Positions 15,058-22,868 are shown, counted from the stretch's first letter. The stretch: 37,343 nt of DNA from Actinomycetes bacterium (GCA_023416315.1 JAEZIA010000098.1:1-37343), one strand, 5' to 3'. Program-made: numbers and translations. Notes: generated from the letters alone by a model not told the origin.

Positions 15058-16067
15058 TTCTTCTTCTTTTTCTTGCTGTCAGACTTGCCGGACTTGGCCT
15101 TCTTGACCTTCTCGGCTTTCGGGCGGCCAGACTTCGACAACCGCCACTGCGGCGGGAACTTACTGTCGTTGTCCTTCACCGCAGTGGCCAGTCCGCTGTC
15201 AAGGCCCTCGTGCATATCGAACTCGTCCTCGTCGCGCGCGGCGACACCGCCCAGCGACTCGAAGGTGCTGCCGAGTAGGCTGCCCAGGTATTCGCCCTGA
15301 AACTGCTTGAACACCTCGAAGAACATCTTCTGCTGAAAGATGGTGTCGGTGGGACGGTTTCGTGCACACGCCAGCGCATAGCGGTCGACCTCGGCTTCGA
15401 GATCTTCGCGCGCAACCACACTGTTGAGGAAGTTGCAGTCGTACATCTCGGCGGCGGTGAACGGCCGCCCGGTGTAGACCATCTCCTGGAACTTACGGAT
15501 GCCCATCGTCTGGGTCCACCACCACATCCGGGGTCCCCAGCCGTAATACCGGAACGACGGATGCCCGAACAGCGCCTCGTCGCTGGAGATCACCAGGTCG
15601 GCATCGGCAGCCTGATAGAAGTGCCAGCCGTAGCAGTACCCCTTGACTTCGAGAATCGAGATCTTCTTGAAGTCCTGCAGGGTGCGGATGCCCGAGTGGG
15701 GGCTGGCATACCAGGCGCCGACCGAGGCGCCCCGTCGAAAGGTGCCCCTCGGTGGGTATTTCACCGCGTCCGGCGGGATGCGGAACTCGGCGAGTCGCGG
15801 ACCTTCGTCTTCGTCGTTCTGCAACTCCATGAATTCGGGCAGGTCGGCGCCGCTGCCGAGGTCCTCCCCGGCGCCCCGGATGACCACGACCTTCACCTGG
15901 TCGTCGACGCCGGCCTGATACAGCAGGTCCGAATACCGCAGGCGCGCAGCGGCGGTCGGGGCGTTCAGGTACTCCGGCCGGTTGAAGGTGATCGTCGCGA
16001 TCTTGGTCGACGGATCCTTCTCGTAGCGAATGATCTCCTCGGCCGACGGGCGCCGGGCCTCAGCCAT
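15054..16067 (-). CDS. Enoyl-CoA hydratase/isomerase (crotonase) family, poly-Lys tail
   Basis: This 337-aa crotonase-fold protein acts on a CoA thioester as hydratase, isomerase or C-C hydrolase. The N-terminus IATITFNRPEYLNAPTAAA, the oxyanion-hole regions VVVIRGAGEDLGSGADL and VKGYCYGWHF, and DADLVISSDEALFGHPSFRYYG are typical. There is an insertion at about 85-125, and the C-terminus extends about 60 residues beyond the usual fold. The last 20 residues are strongly basic and end in six lysines. Catalytic acids are not obvious, so hydratase activity is uncertain. The start overlaps the M24 gene stop by 8 bp and the stop overlaps the CoA-transferase start (GTGA). Confidence 0.85.
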   Translation of the reverse strand: MAEARRPSAEEIIRYEKDPSTKIATITFNRPEYLNAPTAAARLRYSDLLYQAGVDDQVKVVVIRGAGEDLGSGADLPEFMELQNDEDEGPRLAEFRIPPDAVKYPPRGTFRRGASVGAWYASPHSGIRTLQDFKKISILEVKGYCYGWHFYQAADADLVISSDEALFGHPSFRYYGWGPRMWWWTQTMGIRKFQEMVYTGRPFTAAEMYDCNFLNSVVAREDLEAEVDRYALACARNRPTDTIFQQKMFFEVFKQFQGEYLGSLLGSTFESLGGVAARDEDEFDMHEGLDSGLATAVKDNDSKFPPQWRLSKSGRPKAEKVKKAKSGKSDSKKKKKK

Positions 16068-17184
16068 TGGCGCTGTAGGCCGGACTCGACGTCAGTACCT
16101 CGCAGCCATCCGCCGTGATCAGCACCGAGTCGCGTCGGAACACCGCACCGACCCCGGCCTCGAAAACGTAGCCGGTGACCGCCAGCACCATCCCGGGTTC
16201 CAGCTGCTCGGCGGCGGCGGTGGCCGCCAGTTGCGGGGACACCACCGGTGAGTCGAACCCGACGCCGAGGCCGTGGGCCACCGGCACCACCGGAAGTGCT
16301 TCCCCGACAGCGTCGTACGCCGCAAGAAGGGCGGAGGTGGGCGCGCCCGGACGGCATACGCCGACCAGTGCGGTGTGCAGTCGCTCGGAACGCTCATACA
16401 GCGCACGGGTGTTCGCGGTGACGTCACCGACCGGCAGGGTGCGACCGACCTCACCGATGTAGCCCCGGTCCAACACCCCCGACGAGAATGCCACCAGGTC
16501 ACCGTCGTGCACGCGCTCGTCGCCGCGCACGCGTCGCCACGGGTGATCCTTGGCGGTCACCCACACCGCATCCTGGTGTGCCGGCGTGCTGACACCACCG
16601 GCGGTCATCGCCTCCAGCAGTACGGCGGTCAGATCCGAGAGCGCCGCCCCGGACCGCAACCGGTCCACGGCGGCGGCCAGGCCGACCTCGGCCACCCGGA
16701 TCGACTCGCGCAGCGCGTCGATCTCCTCGGCGGTCTTGATCCGGCGGGCCGCGCCGATCGCGGCTTCGCCGTCGACGAGCTCGGCGTTGGGAAACGCCAT
16801 CGGCAGCAGCTGGGCGAAGCCCGGCGACAGCGCATCGGAGCCGACGCGGCGGGCGGTGGCTGCGCCGGGGATCTTCTTGAGGTTCTCAATCGTGTTCATC
16901 GGATTCCACGCGATGCCGTAGAGGTTCTCGTGCGGAATATCCTCGGGGACCCCCTCATCCCAGGTGCTCAGCAAGTGCACCGCGCCGTTGCGCAGCAGTA
17001 CGCACGACGGCGCGAACGGGCGTGTCCCGGCGACCCACAGTTGTTGGGCACCACTGACGTACCGGATGTTGGACTGCCTGCCAAGGATCAGGATGTCCAG
17101 ATCGTGGGCTTCCATCTGGGCCAGCGCGCGCTCCCGCCGCCCGGTGCGCAGCGCGCGGTCGTCGCCCAGTACTTCAGTCGCCAT
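16060..17184 (-). CDS. M24-fold (creatinase/aminopeptidase P-like) protein lacking metal ligands
   Basis: This 374-aa protein has a creatinase-N domain (about 10-145) and a pita-bread M24 domain (about 150-370). When aligned by motif with the next M24 gene, the five canonical metal ligands (D, D, H, E, E) read S234, E245, H304, T337 and R351. Only the His of VAHGLGVGFDSP remains, so a dinuclear metal peptidase is unlikely. Creatinase itself is a metal-free M24-fold enzyme, so a C-N hydrolase or a non-catalytic partner are both possible. ATG 17184 overlaps the preceding M24 gene by 11 bp, which suggests the two are made together. Confidence 0.82.
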   Translation of the reverse strand: MATEVLGDDRALRTGRRERALAQMEAHDLDILILGRQSNIRYVSGAQQLWVAGTRPFAPSCVLLRNGAVHLLSTWDEGVPEDIPHENLYGIAWNPMNTIENLKKIPGAATARRVGSDALSPGFAQLLPMAFPNAELVDGEAAIGAARRIKTAEEIDALRESIRVAEVGLAAAVDRLRSGAALSDLTAVLLEAMTAGGVSTPAHQDAVWVTAKDHPWRRVRGDERVHDGDLVAFSSGVLDRGYIGEVGRTLPVGDVTANTRALYERSERLHTALVGVCRPGAPTSALLAAYDAVGEALPVVPVAHGLGVGFDSPVVSPQLAATAAAEQLEPGMVLAVTGYVFEAGVGAVFRRDSVLITADGCEVLTSSPAYSANG

Positions 17185-18412
17185 AAGGCGTGTACGGGTA
17201 GTCGGTCAACTTGATCCAGCCTTCCTCGGTGATGACCACAATCTCTTCGCTGCGGTAACCGCCCGTGCCGTCCTCCCAGATCACCGGCTCCAAGACCAGC
17301 GCCATGCCGGCTTGCAGCACGTAGTTCTCGTCGAACTCGTCGCCGAGATCGGTCCCGATCATCGGCATCTCGGCGGCGTTCACGCCGATGCCGTGGCCCA
17401 GGTAGAAGTGCGGCAGCCACGGCTTGCGGCCGTCGTTGGCCGCGATCGCAGCCCGGCCCAGGTCGGCCGCGGTGGCACCGGCCCTGGCGACGCCCAGCAC
17501 AGCGTCCATGATCTGCCGCCAGCGCCGGAAGTTGGCCTGCTGCCGCGCATCCGGGTCCGCCCCGACGGTCCAGGTGCGTCCGAAGTCGGAGCAGTAGCCG
17601 CCGTAGGTGATCGACACATCGGTCCACAGCACATCACCGTCGCGCAGTTCACGCTCGGTAGACAGCAGTGGCAGTGCCAGGTCGCCATGGGTGGTCCACA
17701 CGCCATCGGCCTTGGTGTTGGGCATGACCTGCCAGATCGGCTCGAGCATGCTGGCCACCGCGCCCAATTCGAAGGCGCGCCGCATGAATTCGGCCGATAG
17801 GTCGATCTGGCGGATGCCCGGTGCCAGCGCCTTTTGCACGTCGACCATCGCGATGTCGGTGATCTGGACGGCCTTGTAGATGCAGGCAATCTCGTCGGCG
17901 GTCTTGCACGTCTTGGCCGCCCCCACCACCGCAGCGGCATCACCGGGTGTGGCGTGGCCGAACAGCAGGTGCTGCGCGCGGCGCATTGCACCGGTGAGCT
18001 CATCGACGGCGATCGTGGCGCCCCGCGGGATCAACTCGGCGAGCGCCGCGGCGAAATGCTCGACGCCCTCGTCGAATTCGATGTAGACGGGGCCGTGGAG
18101 GTGATCGGCCGGCAGGTCGGTCTCTTCGGCCGCGCCCTCCCGGAACGGCAGGAAGAGATGCGGCGACGGGTCGTCGGCGAGCACCACGGCGACCGGACGC
18201 TCGACATGGGAGAGTCCCGCGTCGCCCAGCGGCCAGCTGGTTCCGGTCGCATAGGTGACGGCGTTATTGCCCAGCAGAACCAGCGCGTCGACACCGCGCT
18301 CGGTCATCGCCGCCCGCAGCCGGGCACCGGTTTCGGCACGCATGCGGGGGCGGTCCGGCTGTGCCGGGATGTCAGCCAGCGTGCGCACCGGCCCGGTCAA
18401 CGATGTGGTCAC
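17174..18412 (-). CDS. M24-family metallohydrolase (Xaa-Pro dipeptidase/creatinase-like)
   Basis: This 412-aa M24-fold protein has a full metal-ligand set: D265 (LWTDVS), D276 (GYCSDFGRTW), H340 (LGHGIGV), E375 (LVLEPV) and E389 (GYRSEE). It therefore probably binds two divalent ions, as aminopeptidase P and prolidase do. GTG 18412 overlaps the amidohydrolase stop (GTGA). The frame stays open upstream to 18550, but that lies inside the amidohydrolase gene. Pairing of an intact and a metal-less M24 protein inside a catabolic operon suggests a hydrolase for a small-molecule amide or related bond rather than general peptide turnover. The substrate is unknown. Confidence 0.88.
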   Translation of the reverse strand: MTTSLTGPVRTLADIPAQPDRPRMRAETGARLRAAMTERGVDALVLLGNNAVTYATGTSWPLGDAGLSHVERPVAVVLADDPSPHLFLPFREGAAEETDLPADHLHGPVYIEFDEGVEHFAAALAELIPRGATIAVDELTGAMRRAQHLLFGHATPGDAAAVVGAAKTCKTADEIACIYKAVQITDIAMVDVQKALAPGIRQIDLSAEFMRRAFELGAVASMLEPIWQVMPNTKADGVWTTHGDLALPLLSTERELRDGDVLWTDVSITYGGYCSDFGRTWTVGADPDARQQANFRRWRQIMDAVLGVARAGATAADLGRAAIAANDGRKPWLPHFYLGHGIGVNAAEMPMIGTDLGDEFDENYVLQAGMALVLEPVIWEDGTGGYRSEEIVVITEEGWIKLTDYPYTPYGD

Positions 18413-19584
18413 TGCACACCCAGGAAATTCTTGATGTTGGTGCTGCAGATCTTCGCGGCGTTCTCCGGGCCCACGGCCTCGACCACCGTCGCCAACGATT
18501 TCTCCGAGTAGCCGAAAGTCGACTCGTTGTGCGGATAATCCGACGACCACATCACGTTGTCCACGCCGATCTTATCGATCAGCTCCAGGCCCAGCGGGTC
18601 CACCATGAACGAGGCGCACATGTGGTTGTCCCAGTAGTACCGGGGCTCGTGACCGAGTTCGTGGTTGAACATGTGCCGGTACGACGCCAGCAGATGCGTC
18701 GCGTCCTGTAATGCGGTGGGCACCCAGGAGATTCCGCCTTCGAACCAGCCGATACGCAGCTTCGGGTGCCGGTCGAGGATTCCGGAGAACACGTACTTGG
18801 CGAACTGTTCGCGGAACGAATCGACATTGACCATCATTCCGACGACGACGCTGTTGTTCTCACACGGCGTCTTCGGCGGCGTCTCACCGATGTGGTGGGT
18901 GACGGGCACGCCGGAGTCTTCGATCTCATCCCAGACCGCATCCATCGACGCGGCACCGTAGTCATAGATGTTGCCGTCGTCGTCCTTGCCCGGGTTGAGC
19001 GGCAGCAGAAAGGTCTTGAGCCCGAGTGCCTTGAGCTCTTGGAGATTCTGGCGGGTGCCCTTGGGGTCCCACCAGTTGATCAGCCCGACCCCGTAGAAGT
19101 GGCCACCCGACTGCTCCTGCAGTTCGGCCATCACCTCGTTGTAGATCCGGAACACCCGCTCCCGCAACGCCTTATCCGGGTAGTGGAACAGCGCGAGGAC
19201 AGCGTTGGGGAAGGCCAATTCCTTGTCGATCCCGTCCTCGGCCAGCTCGCGAACGCGTGCCTGCATGTCGTTGGTGGACGCGCCGGCCAGGTCGTCGTAC
19301 TGCATGAGGACGCGGCCGAAGTCGCCGCCCGTCCAGGCCTTACCCTTCATGCCGACCATGTAGGCGCCGTCCTCGTACCAGATCCGCGGCGCAGCCCCTT
19401 TGAGATCCTCGGGGAACTTCTCGTAGAAAATGTCCTGGGCCACCGAGATGTGGTTGTCGGCGGAGAACACCTCGGTGCCGGCGGGCAATCCGAAATCACC
19501 CGTGGCGTGGCCCTGGCGGTTCTTGGGTGCACCGAAGCCTTCCGGTGGGTAGAGCGTGGCGGTCAATGTCGACATCGTGGACAC
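18409..19584 (-). CDS. Amidohydrolase-2 (ACMSD-like) metal-dependent enzyme
   Basis: This 391-aa protein is a second member of the amidohydrolase-2 family in the window. It has an N-terminal extension of about 38 residues, then FSADNHISVAQDIF (D43, H45), a central His in VPVTHHIGETPP, and the late metal-binding Asp in WSSDYPHNEST. Such proteins are decarboxylases or hydrolases of cyclic acids. The start is GTG 19584 (an internal ATG lies three codons later). It follows the P450 gene by 25 bp and overlaps the M24 gene by 4 bp. It differs clearly from the protein at 11423-12613 in its N-terminal part, so the two are not a recent duplication. Confidence 0.86.
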   Translation of the reverse strand: MSTMSTLTATLYPPEGFGAPKNRQGHATGDFGLPAGTEVFSADNHISVAQDIFYEKFPEDLKGAAPRIWYEDGAYMVGMKGKAWTGGDFGRVLMQYDDLAGASTNDMQARVRELAEDGIDKELAFPNAVLALFHYPDKALRERVFRIYNEVMAELQEQSGGHFYGVGLINWWDPKGTRQNLQELKALGLKTFLLPLNPGKDDDGNIYDYGAASMDAVWDEIEDSGVPVTHHIGETPPKTPCENNSVVVGMMVNVDSFREQFAKYVFSGILDRHPKLRIGWFEGGISWVPTALQDATHLLASYRHMFNHELGHEPRYYWDNHMCASFMVDPLGLELIDKIGVDNVMWSSDYPHNESTFGYSEKSLATVVEAVGPENAAKICSTNIKNFLGVQ

Positions 19585-19609
19585 TCCAATCGATAAGGGC
19601 TGGGGCTCG

Positions 19610-20854
19610 TCACCAGGTAACGGGCAGTTCGTAGACGCCGTAGGCCAATTTGTCGTTCTTGAACGGGATCTCGTCGAGCGGCTTGGCCAGTTTCAAGGTC
19701 GGAATCCGGCGCAGCAGGGTGCTGAACACGATCTGCAGCTCGGCACGAGCCAGCTGCTGCCCGACGCACTGGTGGCGGCCGTAGCCGAAGGCCAGGTGCT
19801 CGCGCGCCTCCGGGCGCTGCACCTGCAGCTGCTCCGGATTCGGGAAGGCGTTGGCATCCCAGTTCGCCGGGGACAGGTCGATAATGATGCCCTCTCCCCC
19901 GCGGATCGTCACGCCGCTGATCTCGATGTCCTCGATCGCGACGCGGCGCTGGCCATTCTGGATGATCGACAGATACCGCAGCAGCTCCTCGACGGCGTTG
20001 GCGACGACCTTGGGATCGTCGGTATCCCGCACCACCGCAGCCTGTTCGGGGTTTTCCAGCAGCGCCAGCACGCCGATGCCGATCATGTTCGCGGTGGTCT
20101 CGTGGCCGGCGATCAACAGACCGCTGGCCAGCTGCGCGGCCTCCTTGACGCTGATCTCCCCGGCCTTCACCCGCTCGGCGATATCGGAGACTGCATCCTC
20201 GGCCGGGTTCTGGATCTTGGTCTCGACGAGGTTCGAGAGGTATTTCGCCAGGCTCATCGCGCCCTTCATGCTGTCTTCGGGCTTGGCGTAGCGGGCCAAC
20301 CCGACGTTGGCATGCTCCTGGAAGAACCCGTGGTCTTCGTAGGGCACGCCGAGCATTTCGCAGATGACTTCCGTCGGCACGGGCAGCGCCAGCGCACTGA
20401 CCAACTCGGCAGGTTGCGGCCCAGCGAGGATCGCGTCGATGGCGTCGTCGGTGATCTTCTGGATCGCCGGGCGCAACCCCTCGACCCGCTTGAAGGTGAA
20501 CGGCTTGGACAGCATCCGGCGATAGAAGGTGTGCTCTTCGGCGTCGGCGGTGAACACCGAGCGAGGGCGTTTGTTGACCGTGGCGAGCATGTGCTCGTTC
20601 CAGTGCGGGAAGCCGCTGCGGCGGTCGTCGACACTGACTCGGGGATCGGCGAACAGGGCGCGCGCCTCCTCGTACCCGGTGATCAGCCACGGGGTGCTGC
20701 CGTCCCAGATCCGGACCCGGCTCAGCGGTGCGCCGGCCGCCAACTCCATCACCTGCTCCGGCGGCGCGAACGGGCAGCGGCCGGTCCGCTCCATCGGATA
20801 GTCCGGCGCGGACGCGCCGGCCTCGGTCGGCTCGGTTGTCAACGTGTCCGACAT
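19610..20854 (-). CDS. Cytochrome P450 (class I, CYP105-like motifs)
   Basis: This 414-aa soluble P450 hydroxylates a hydrophobic substrate using electrons from a ferredoxin. The I-helix oxygen-binding AGHETT is at 249-254, the ExxR pair at E290/R293, and the haem loop FGYGRHQCVGQQLAR has axial Cys C363. The haem-loop wording resembles actinobacterial CYP105-type enzymes; family assignment needs a database. It starts 3 bp after the ferredoxin gene, its likely electron donor, and belongs to the TetR-led operon. No ferredoxin reductase gene is present in the window. Confidence 0.93.
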   Translation of the reverse strand: MSDTLTTEPTEAGASAPDYPMERTGRCPFAPPEQVMELAAGAPLSRVRIWDGSTPWLITGYEEARALFADPRVSVDDRRSGFPHWNEHMLATVNKRPRSVFTADAEEHTFYRRMLSKPFTFKRVEGLRPAIQKITDDAIDAILAGPQPAELVSALALPVPTEVICEMLGVPYEDHGFFQEHANVGLARYAKPEDSMKGAMSLAKYLSNLVETKIQNPAEDAVSDIAERVKAGEISVKEAAQLASGLLIAGHETTANMIGIGVLALLENPEQAAVVRDTDDPKVVANAVEELLRYLSIIQNGQRRVAIEDIEISGVTIRGGEGIIIDLSPANWDANAFPNPEQLQVQRPEAREHLAFGYGRHQCVGQQLARAELQIVFSTLLRRIPTLKLAKPLDEIPFKNDKLAYGVYELPVTW

Positions 20855-20857
20855 GCC

Positions 20858-21052
20858 TTACTCCTCGACGTAGATGGCTTGGGCGGGACAGGCCGCGGCG
20901 GCCCGGCGCGCGTTGTCTTCCTGATCGGCGGGCGGGTGGGTCTCGAGCAAGATCACCACGCCGTCCTCATCGCGTTGATCGAAGACCTCGGCCGCGTTGA
21001 GCACGCACTGGCCGGAGGAAACACACTTGTCCTGGTCGACGGTGACCTTCAT
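20858..21052 (-). CDS. [3Fe-4S] ferredoxin, P450 redox partner
   Basis: This 64-aa ferredoxin has three cluster cysteines, C10 and C16 in CVSSGQC and C55 in ACPAQAI. The usual second Cys is replaced by Ser (S13), the pattern of [3Fe-4S] ferredoxins that serve actinobacterial P450s. The start MKVTVDQDKC is standard for the family. It lies 7 bp after the TetR gene and 3 bp before the P450 gene, so it is very probably the direct electron donor of that P450. Confidence 0.93.
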   Translation of the reverse strand: MKVTVDQDKCVSSGQCVLNAAEVFDQRDEDGVVILLETHPPADQEDNARRAAAACPAQAIYVEE

Positions 21053-21059
21053 CGCGGTT

Positions 21060-21728
21060 CTAGCCTTGTCGTGTCACGGGGGCCAGCCACAGCCCGACGA
21101 TCGCGTCGATGAGTCCGGAAGCGGCTGTGCGCCAACTGGTTAGGGGCAGGGACGTGCCCTCGGCGAGGGCACGCTCATATTCGGCGCAGGTATGCATCAG
21201 CAGGTTGCGCGCCATGATGTTGCGTTCCACGCGGACGTGGCCGGGCAGCTCGGGAAGGCAGCGATTGATGCCCTCCAGCACGGTGACCAGGGCAGGCAGC
21301 GACAGCGCGTCGCGGGTGACGGTCTTCTGGTAGGCCGGGTCGGCCATCACCTGGGCGGCGAACCGGGCGTACCAGGTCGGATTGCCCAGCGCGGTCAGGT
21401 GATCGGTCAGCGGCAGCACCAGACACTCCACCCAGTCCCGCAGCTCGGCGTCCTTGCCGGCGAGAGTGGCGACCCGCTCCTCGCGCAGCTTCTCCACCGG
21501 GCCCGCGTGCTTGTGCTCGATCGCCCGGACCAGGTCGATCTTGGTGCCGAAGTGGTAGCCGACGGCCGCATTGTTGCCCTGGCCCGCGGCTTCGCTGACC
21601 TGGCGATTGGATACCGCGAACACCCCGTGTTCGGCGAACAGCCGCTCCGCGGCGGTCAGGATCGCCTCGCGGGTCAGGGTGGCCCGGTCGGTACGGGTGC
21701 TGCGAGAAGGGGAGGTCGCGGCGGTCAT
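21060..21728 (-). CDS. TetR-family transcriptional regulator
   Basis: This 222-aa regulator has an N-terminal TetR HTH (about 17-63): REAILTAAERLFAEHG, then SNRQVSEAAGQGNNAAVGYHFGTKIDL. The C-terminal ligand domain is not recognisable by motif. It is the first gene of the eight-gene operon ending at 12658. Upstream of its ATG (21728) lie a perfect palindrome and the shared element with two TTGACT hexamers; the same element precedes the SDR at 22596. Autoregulation and repression of that SDR are therefore the simplest model. The ligand is unknown, possibly a pathway CoA ester or the P450 substrate. Confidence 0.9.
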   Translation of the reverse strand: MTAATSPSRSTRTDRATLTREAILTAAERLFAEHGVFAVSNRQVSEAAGQGNNAAVGYHFGTKIDLVRAIEHKHAGPVEKLREERVATLAGKDAELRDWVECLVLPLTDHLTALGNPTWYARFAAQVMADPAYQKTVTRDALSLPALVTVLEGINRCLPELPGHVRVERNIMARNLLMHTCAEYERALAEGTSLPLTSWRTAASGLIDAIVGLWLAPVTRQG

Positions 21729-21730
21729 TG

Positions 21731-21746
21731 CACGTTAGTCAACGTG
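21731..21746. promoter_or_regulatory. Perfect 16-bp palindrome CACGTT-AGTC-AACGTG before TetR
   Basis: A 6-4-6 perfect inverted repeat begins 3 bp upstream of the TetR ATG. It contains the downstream TTGACT hexamer (minus strand, 21742-21737) of the shared promoter element. Its position suggests an autoregulatory operator. The palindrome itself is not repeated upstream of the SDR at 22596. Confidence 0.5.
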
Positions 21747-21758
21747 GTGATCATGATT

Positions 21759-21778
21759 AAGTCAAGCGATTGATTTAA
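21759..21778 (-). promoter_or_regulatory. Shared promoter/operator element, copy 1 (TetR operon)
   Basis: On the minus strand this reads TTAAATCAATCGCTTGACTT. It is identical at 18 of 20 positions to copy 2 at 22666-22685. The TTGACT is -35-like, and a second TTGACT follows after exactly 17 bp in both copies. Part of the element is dyadic (TCAA-N4-TTGA). It overlaps the stop codon of the SDR gene transcribed towards it and lies 31 bp upstream of the TetR ATG. Confidence 0.6.
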
Positions 21779-22596
21779 GAACCCTCGGGCTTTTTCTCTC
21801 GCTTGGGCACCGGCTTGCCGGCCGAGGTCCCGCCGTCGACCGGCAGCACCGTCCCGGTGACGTAGGGCGACCGGTCCCCGGCGAAGTACAGAGCCGCTTC
21901 CGCCACGTCGTCGGCGGTCCCCTCGCGCTCCAGCGGCCGATCGGCTCGCATGGTCGCCCGGATGCCCGCCTCGAACCTGGCCACCTTCTCGGCGTCCATC
22001 CCATCCGCCGCTTTCGCCACGATCGCGGTCCGGATATGGCCGGGTGCAAGGCAGTTCACCCGAATGTCGTAGTTGGCCAACTCGATCGCCGCGCACTTGG
22101 TGAAGTGGATGACCGCGGCCTTCGACGCCCGGTAGCTAATCACGCCGCCGCCGGCCTGGATCCCGCCGATCGAGGTCAGATTGATGATCGAGCCGCCGCC
22201 GCCGGATTTCATGTGCTTCGCCGCGTCCCGCGTTCCGGCCATCACGGCTTTGAGGTTGACCGCCATCACGCGCTCGAAGTCGTCGAGGTCGTCGTGCAGA
22301 AAACTGCGGTGCATCTTCCCCGAGACACCGGCGTTGTTCACCATCACGTCGAGCCCGCCGAACTTCTCCGCCGCGGTGTCGATGAGCCGGGTGAGCTGCT
22401 CGGTGACGGCGACGTCGGTCGGCAGGAAAAACGCCTTCTCCCCGCGCCGTTCGGCCAGCGCCTTACCCTGCTCGGCATCGATGTCGCCGAACACCACGGT
22501 CGCGCCTTCGCGCAGAAACCGCTCGACGATGCCGGCCCCGAGCCCGGATGCGCCGCCGGTGACGACCGCGATCTTGCCTGCCAATTCGTTGCCCAT
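21775..22596 (-). CDS. SDR-family oxidoreductase
   Basis: This is a classical SDR of 273 aa. The cofactor loop TGGASGLG is at 13-20, D38 after beta-2 (FGDID) suggests NAD(H), NNAG is at 87-90, and the catalytic residues are S142 and Y155/K159 (YRASK). It has an unusual basic C-terminal tail, PVPKREKKPEGS. It is transcribed alone from a 272-bp divergent region shared with the P450 at 22869, and its stop lies 46 bp from the TetR start. Copy 2 of the shared TTGACT element is 70 bp upstream of its ATG, linking it to TetR control. A hydroxysteroid-, terpene- or hydroxyacyl-type alcohol substrate is likely but unproven. Confidence 0.9.
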   Translation of the reverse strand: MGNELAGKIAVVTGGASGLGAGIVERFLREGATVVFGDIDAEQGKALAERRGEKAFFLPTDVAVTEQLTRLIDTAAEKFGGLDVMVNNAGVSGKMHRSFLHDDLDDFERVMAVNLKAVMAGTRDAAKHMKSGGGGSIINLTSIGGIQAGGGVISYRASKAAVIHFTKCAAIELANYDIRVNCLAPGHIRTAIVAKAADGMDAEKVARFEAGIRATMRADRPLEREGTADDVAEAALYFAGDRSPYVTGTVLPVDGGTSAGKPVPKREKKPEGS

Positions 22597-22665
22597 GACG
22601 GCCCAATCCCTCTCGTCCGCACGCCGATCCGGTGCGCGTACGCAGTCAAACCGGGCAATCGGGCG

Positions 22666-22685
22666 AAGTCAAGCGCGTGATTTAA
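22666..22685 (-). promoter_or_regulatory. Shared promoter/operator element, copy 2 (SDR gene)
   Basis: Minus strand TTAAATCACGCGCTTGACTT, followed after exactly 17 bp by a second TTGACT (22649-22644). It lies 70 bp upstream of the SDR ATG. Only two positions differ from copy 1 at 21759-21778. Conserved spacing of both hexamers suggests a common promoter and operator, probably controlled by the TetR protein at 21060-21728. Confidence 0.6.
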
Positions 22686-22751
22686 ACGGCGGCAAAGCAG
22701 CGGTCGGCGCCAGGTCGGACCCAACCGTTAGCGCGGCTAAGCGAGCGTGTC

Positions 22752-22766
22752 GAGAACGATGTTCTC
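22752..22766. promoter_or_regulatory. Operator-like palindrome, site C (GAGAAC-GAT-GTTCTC)
   Basis: A perfect 6-3-6 inverted repeat in the divergent region between the SDR (22596) and the P450 (22869). It is the cleanest member of the GAGAAY-N3-RTTMTC set. It lies 103 bp upstream of the P450 GTG and 156 bp from the SDR start, so it could act on either promoter. Confidence 0.7.
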
Positions 22767-22821
22767 TCACTTGGTCAGCAAAGCTTACGCAAACCGCGCA
22801 CGGCATTGACACTTTTTGAAC

Positions 22822-22838
22822 GCAACTGCAACAGTTGC
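22822..22838. promoter_or_regulatory. Perfect 17-bp palindrome GCAACTG-CAA-CAGTTGC before P450
   Basis: A 7-3-7 perfect inverted repeat lies 31 bp upstream of the P450 GTG and just downstream of a TTGACA hexamer (22806-22811). It would cover the expected -10 or transcript-start region. It differs from sites A-D and from the TTGACT element, so it could be a third operator or a leader hairpin. Confidence 0.5.
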
Positions 22839-22868
22839 TCTCACCGAGGCCCATGGGAGGACATTCCG

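Noticed and set aside
15054..15125. Poly-lysine tail as a sequencing frameshift
   Set aside because: The frame ends in a stop that overlaps the next gene by GTGA, exactly like other junctions in this operon, so the tail is more likely real; still worth checking.
19556..21112. 518-aa open frame on the + strand opposite the amidohydrolase start, P450 and ferredoxin
   Set aside because: It mirrors well-supported minus-strand genes and has no recognisable domain; long antisense frames are expected at this GC content.
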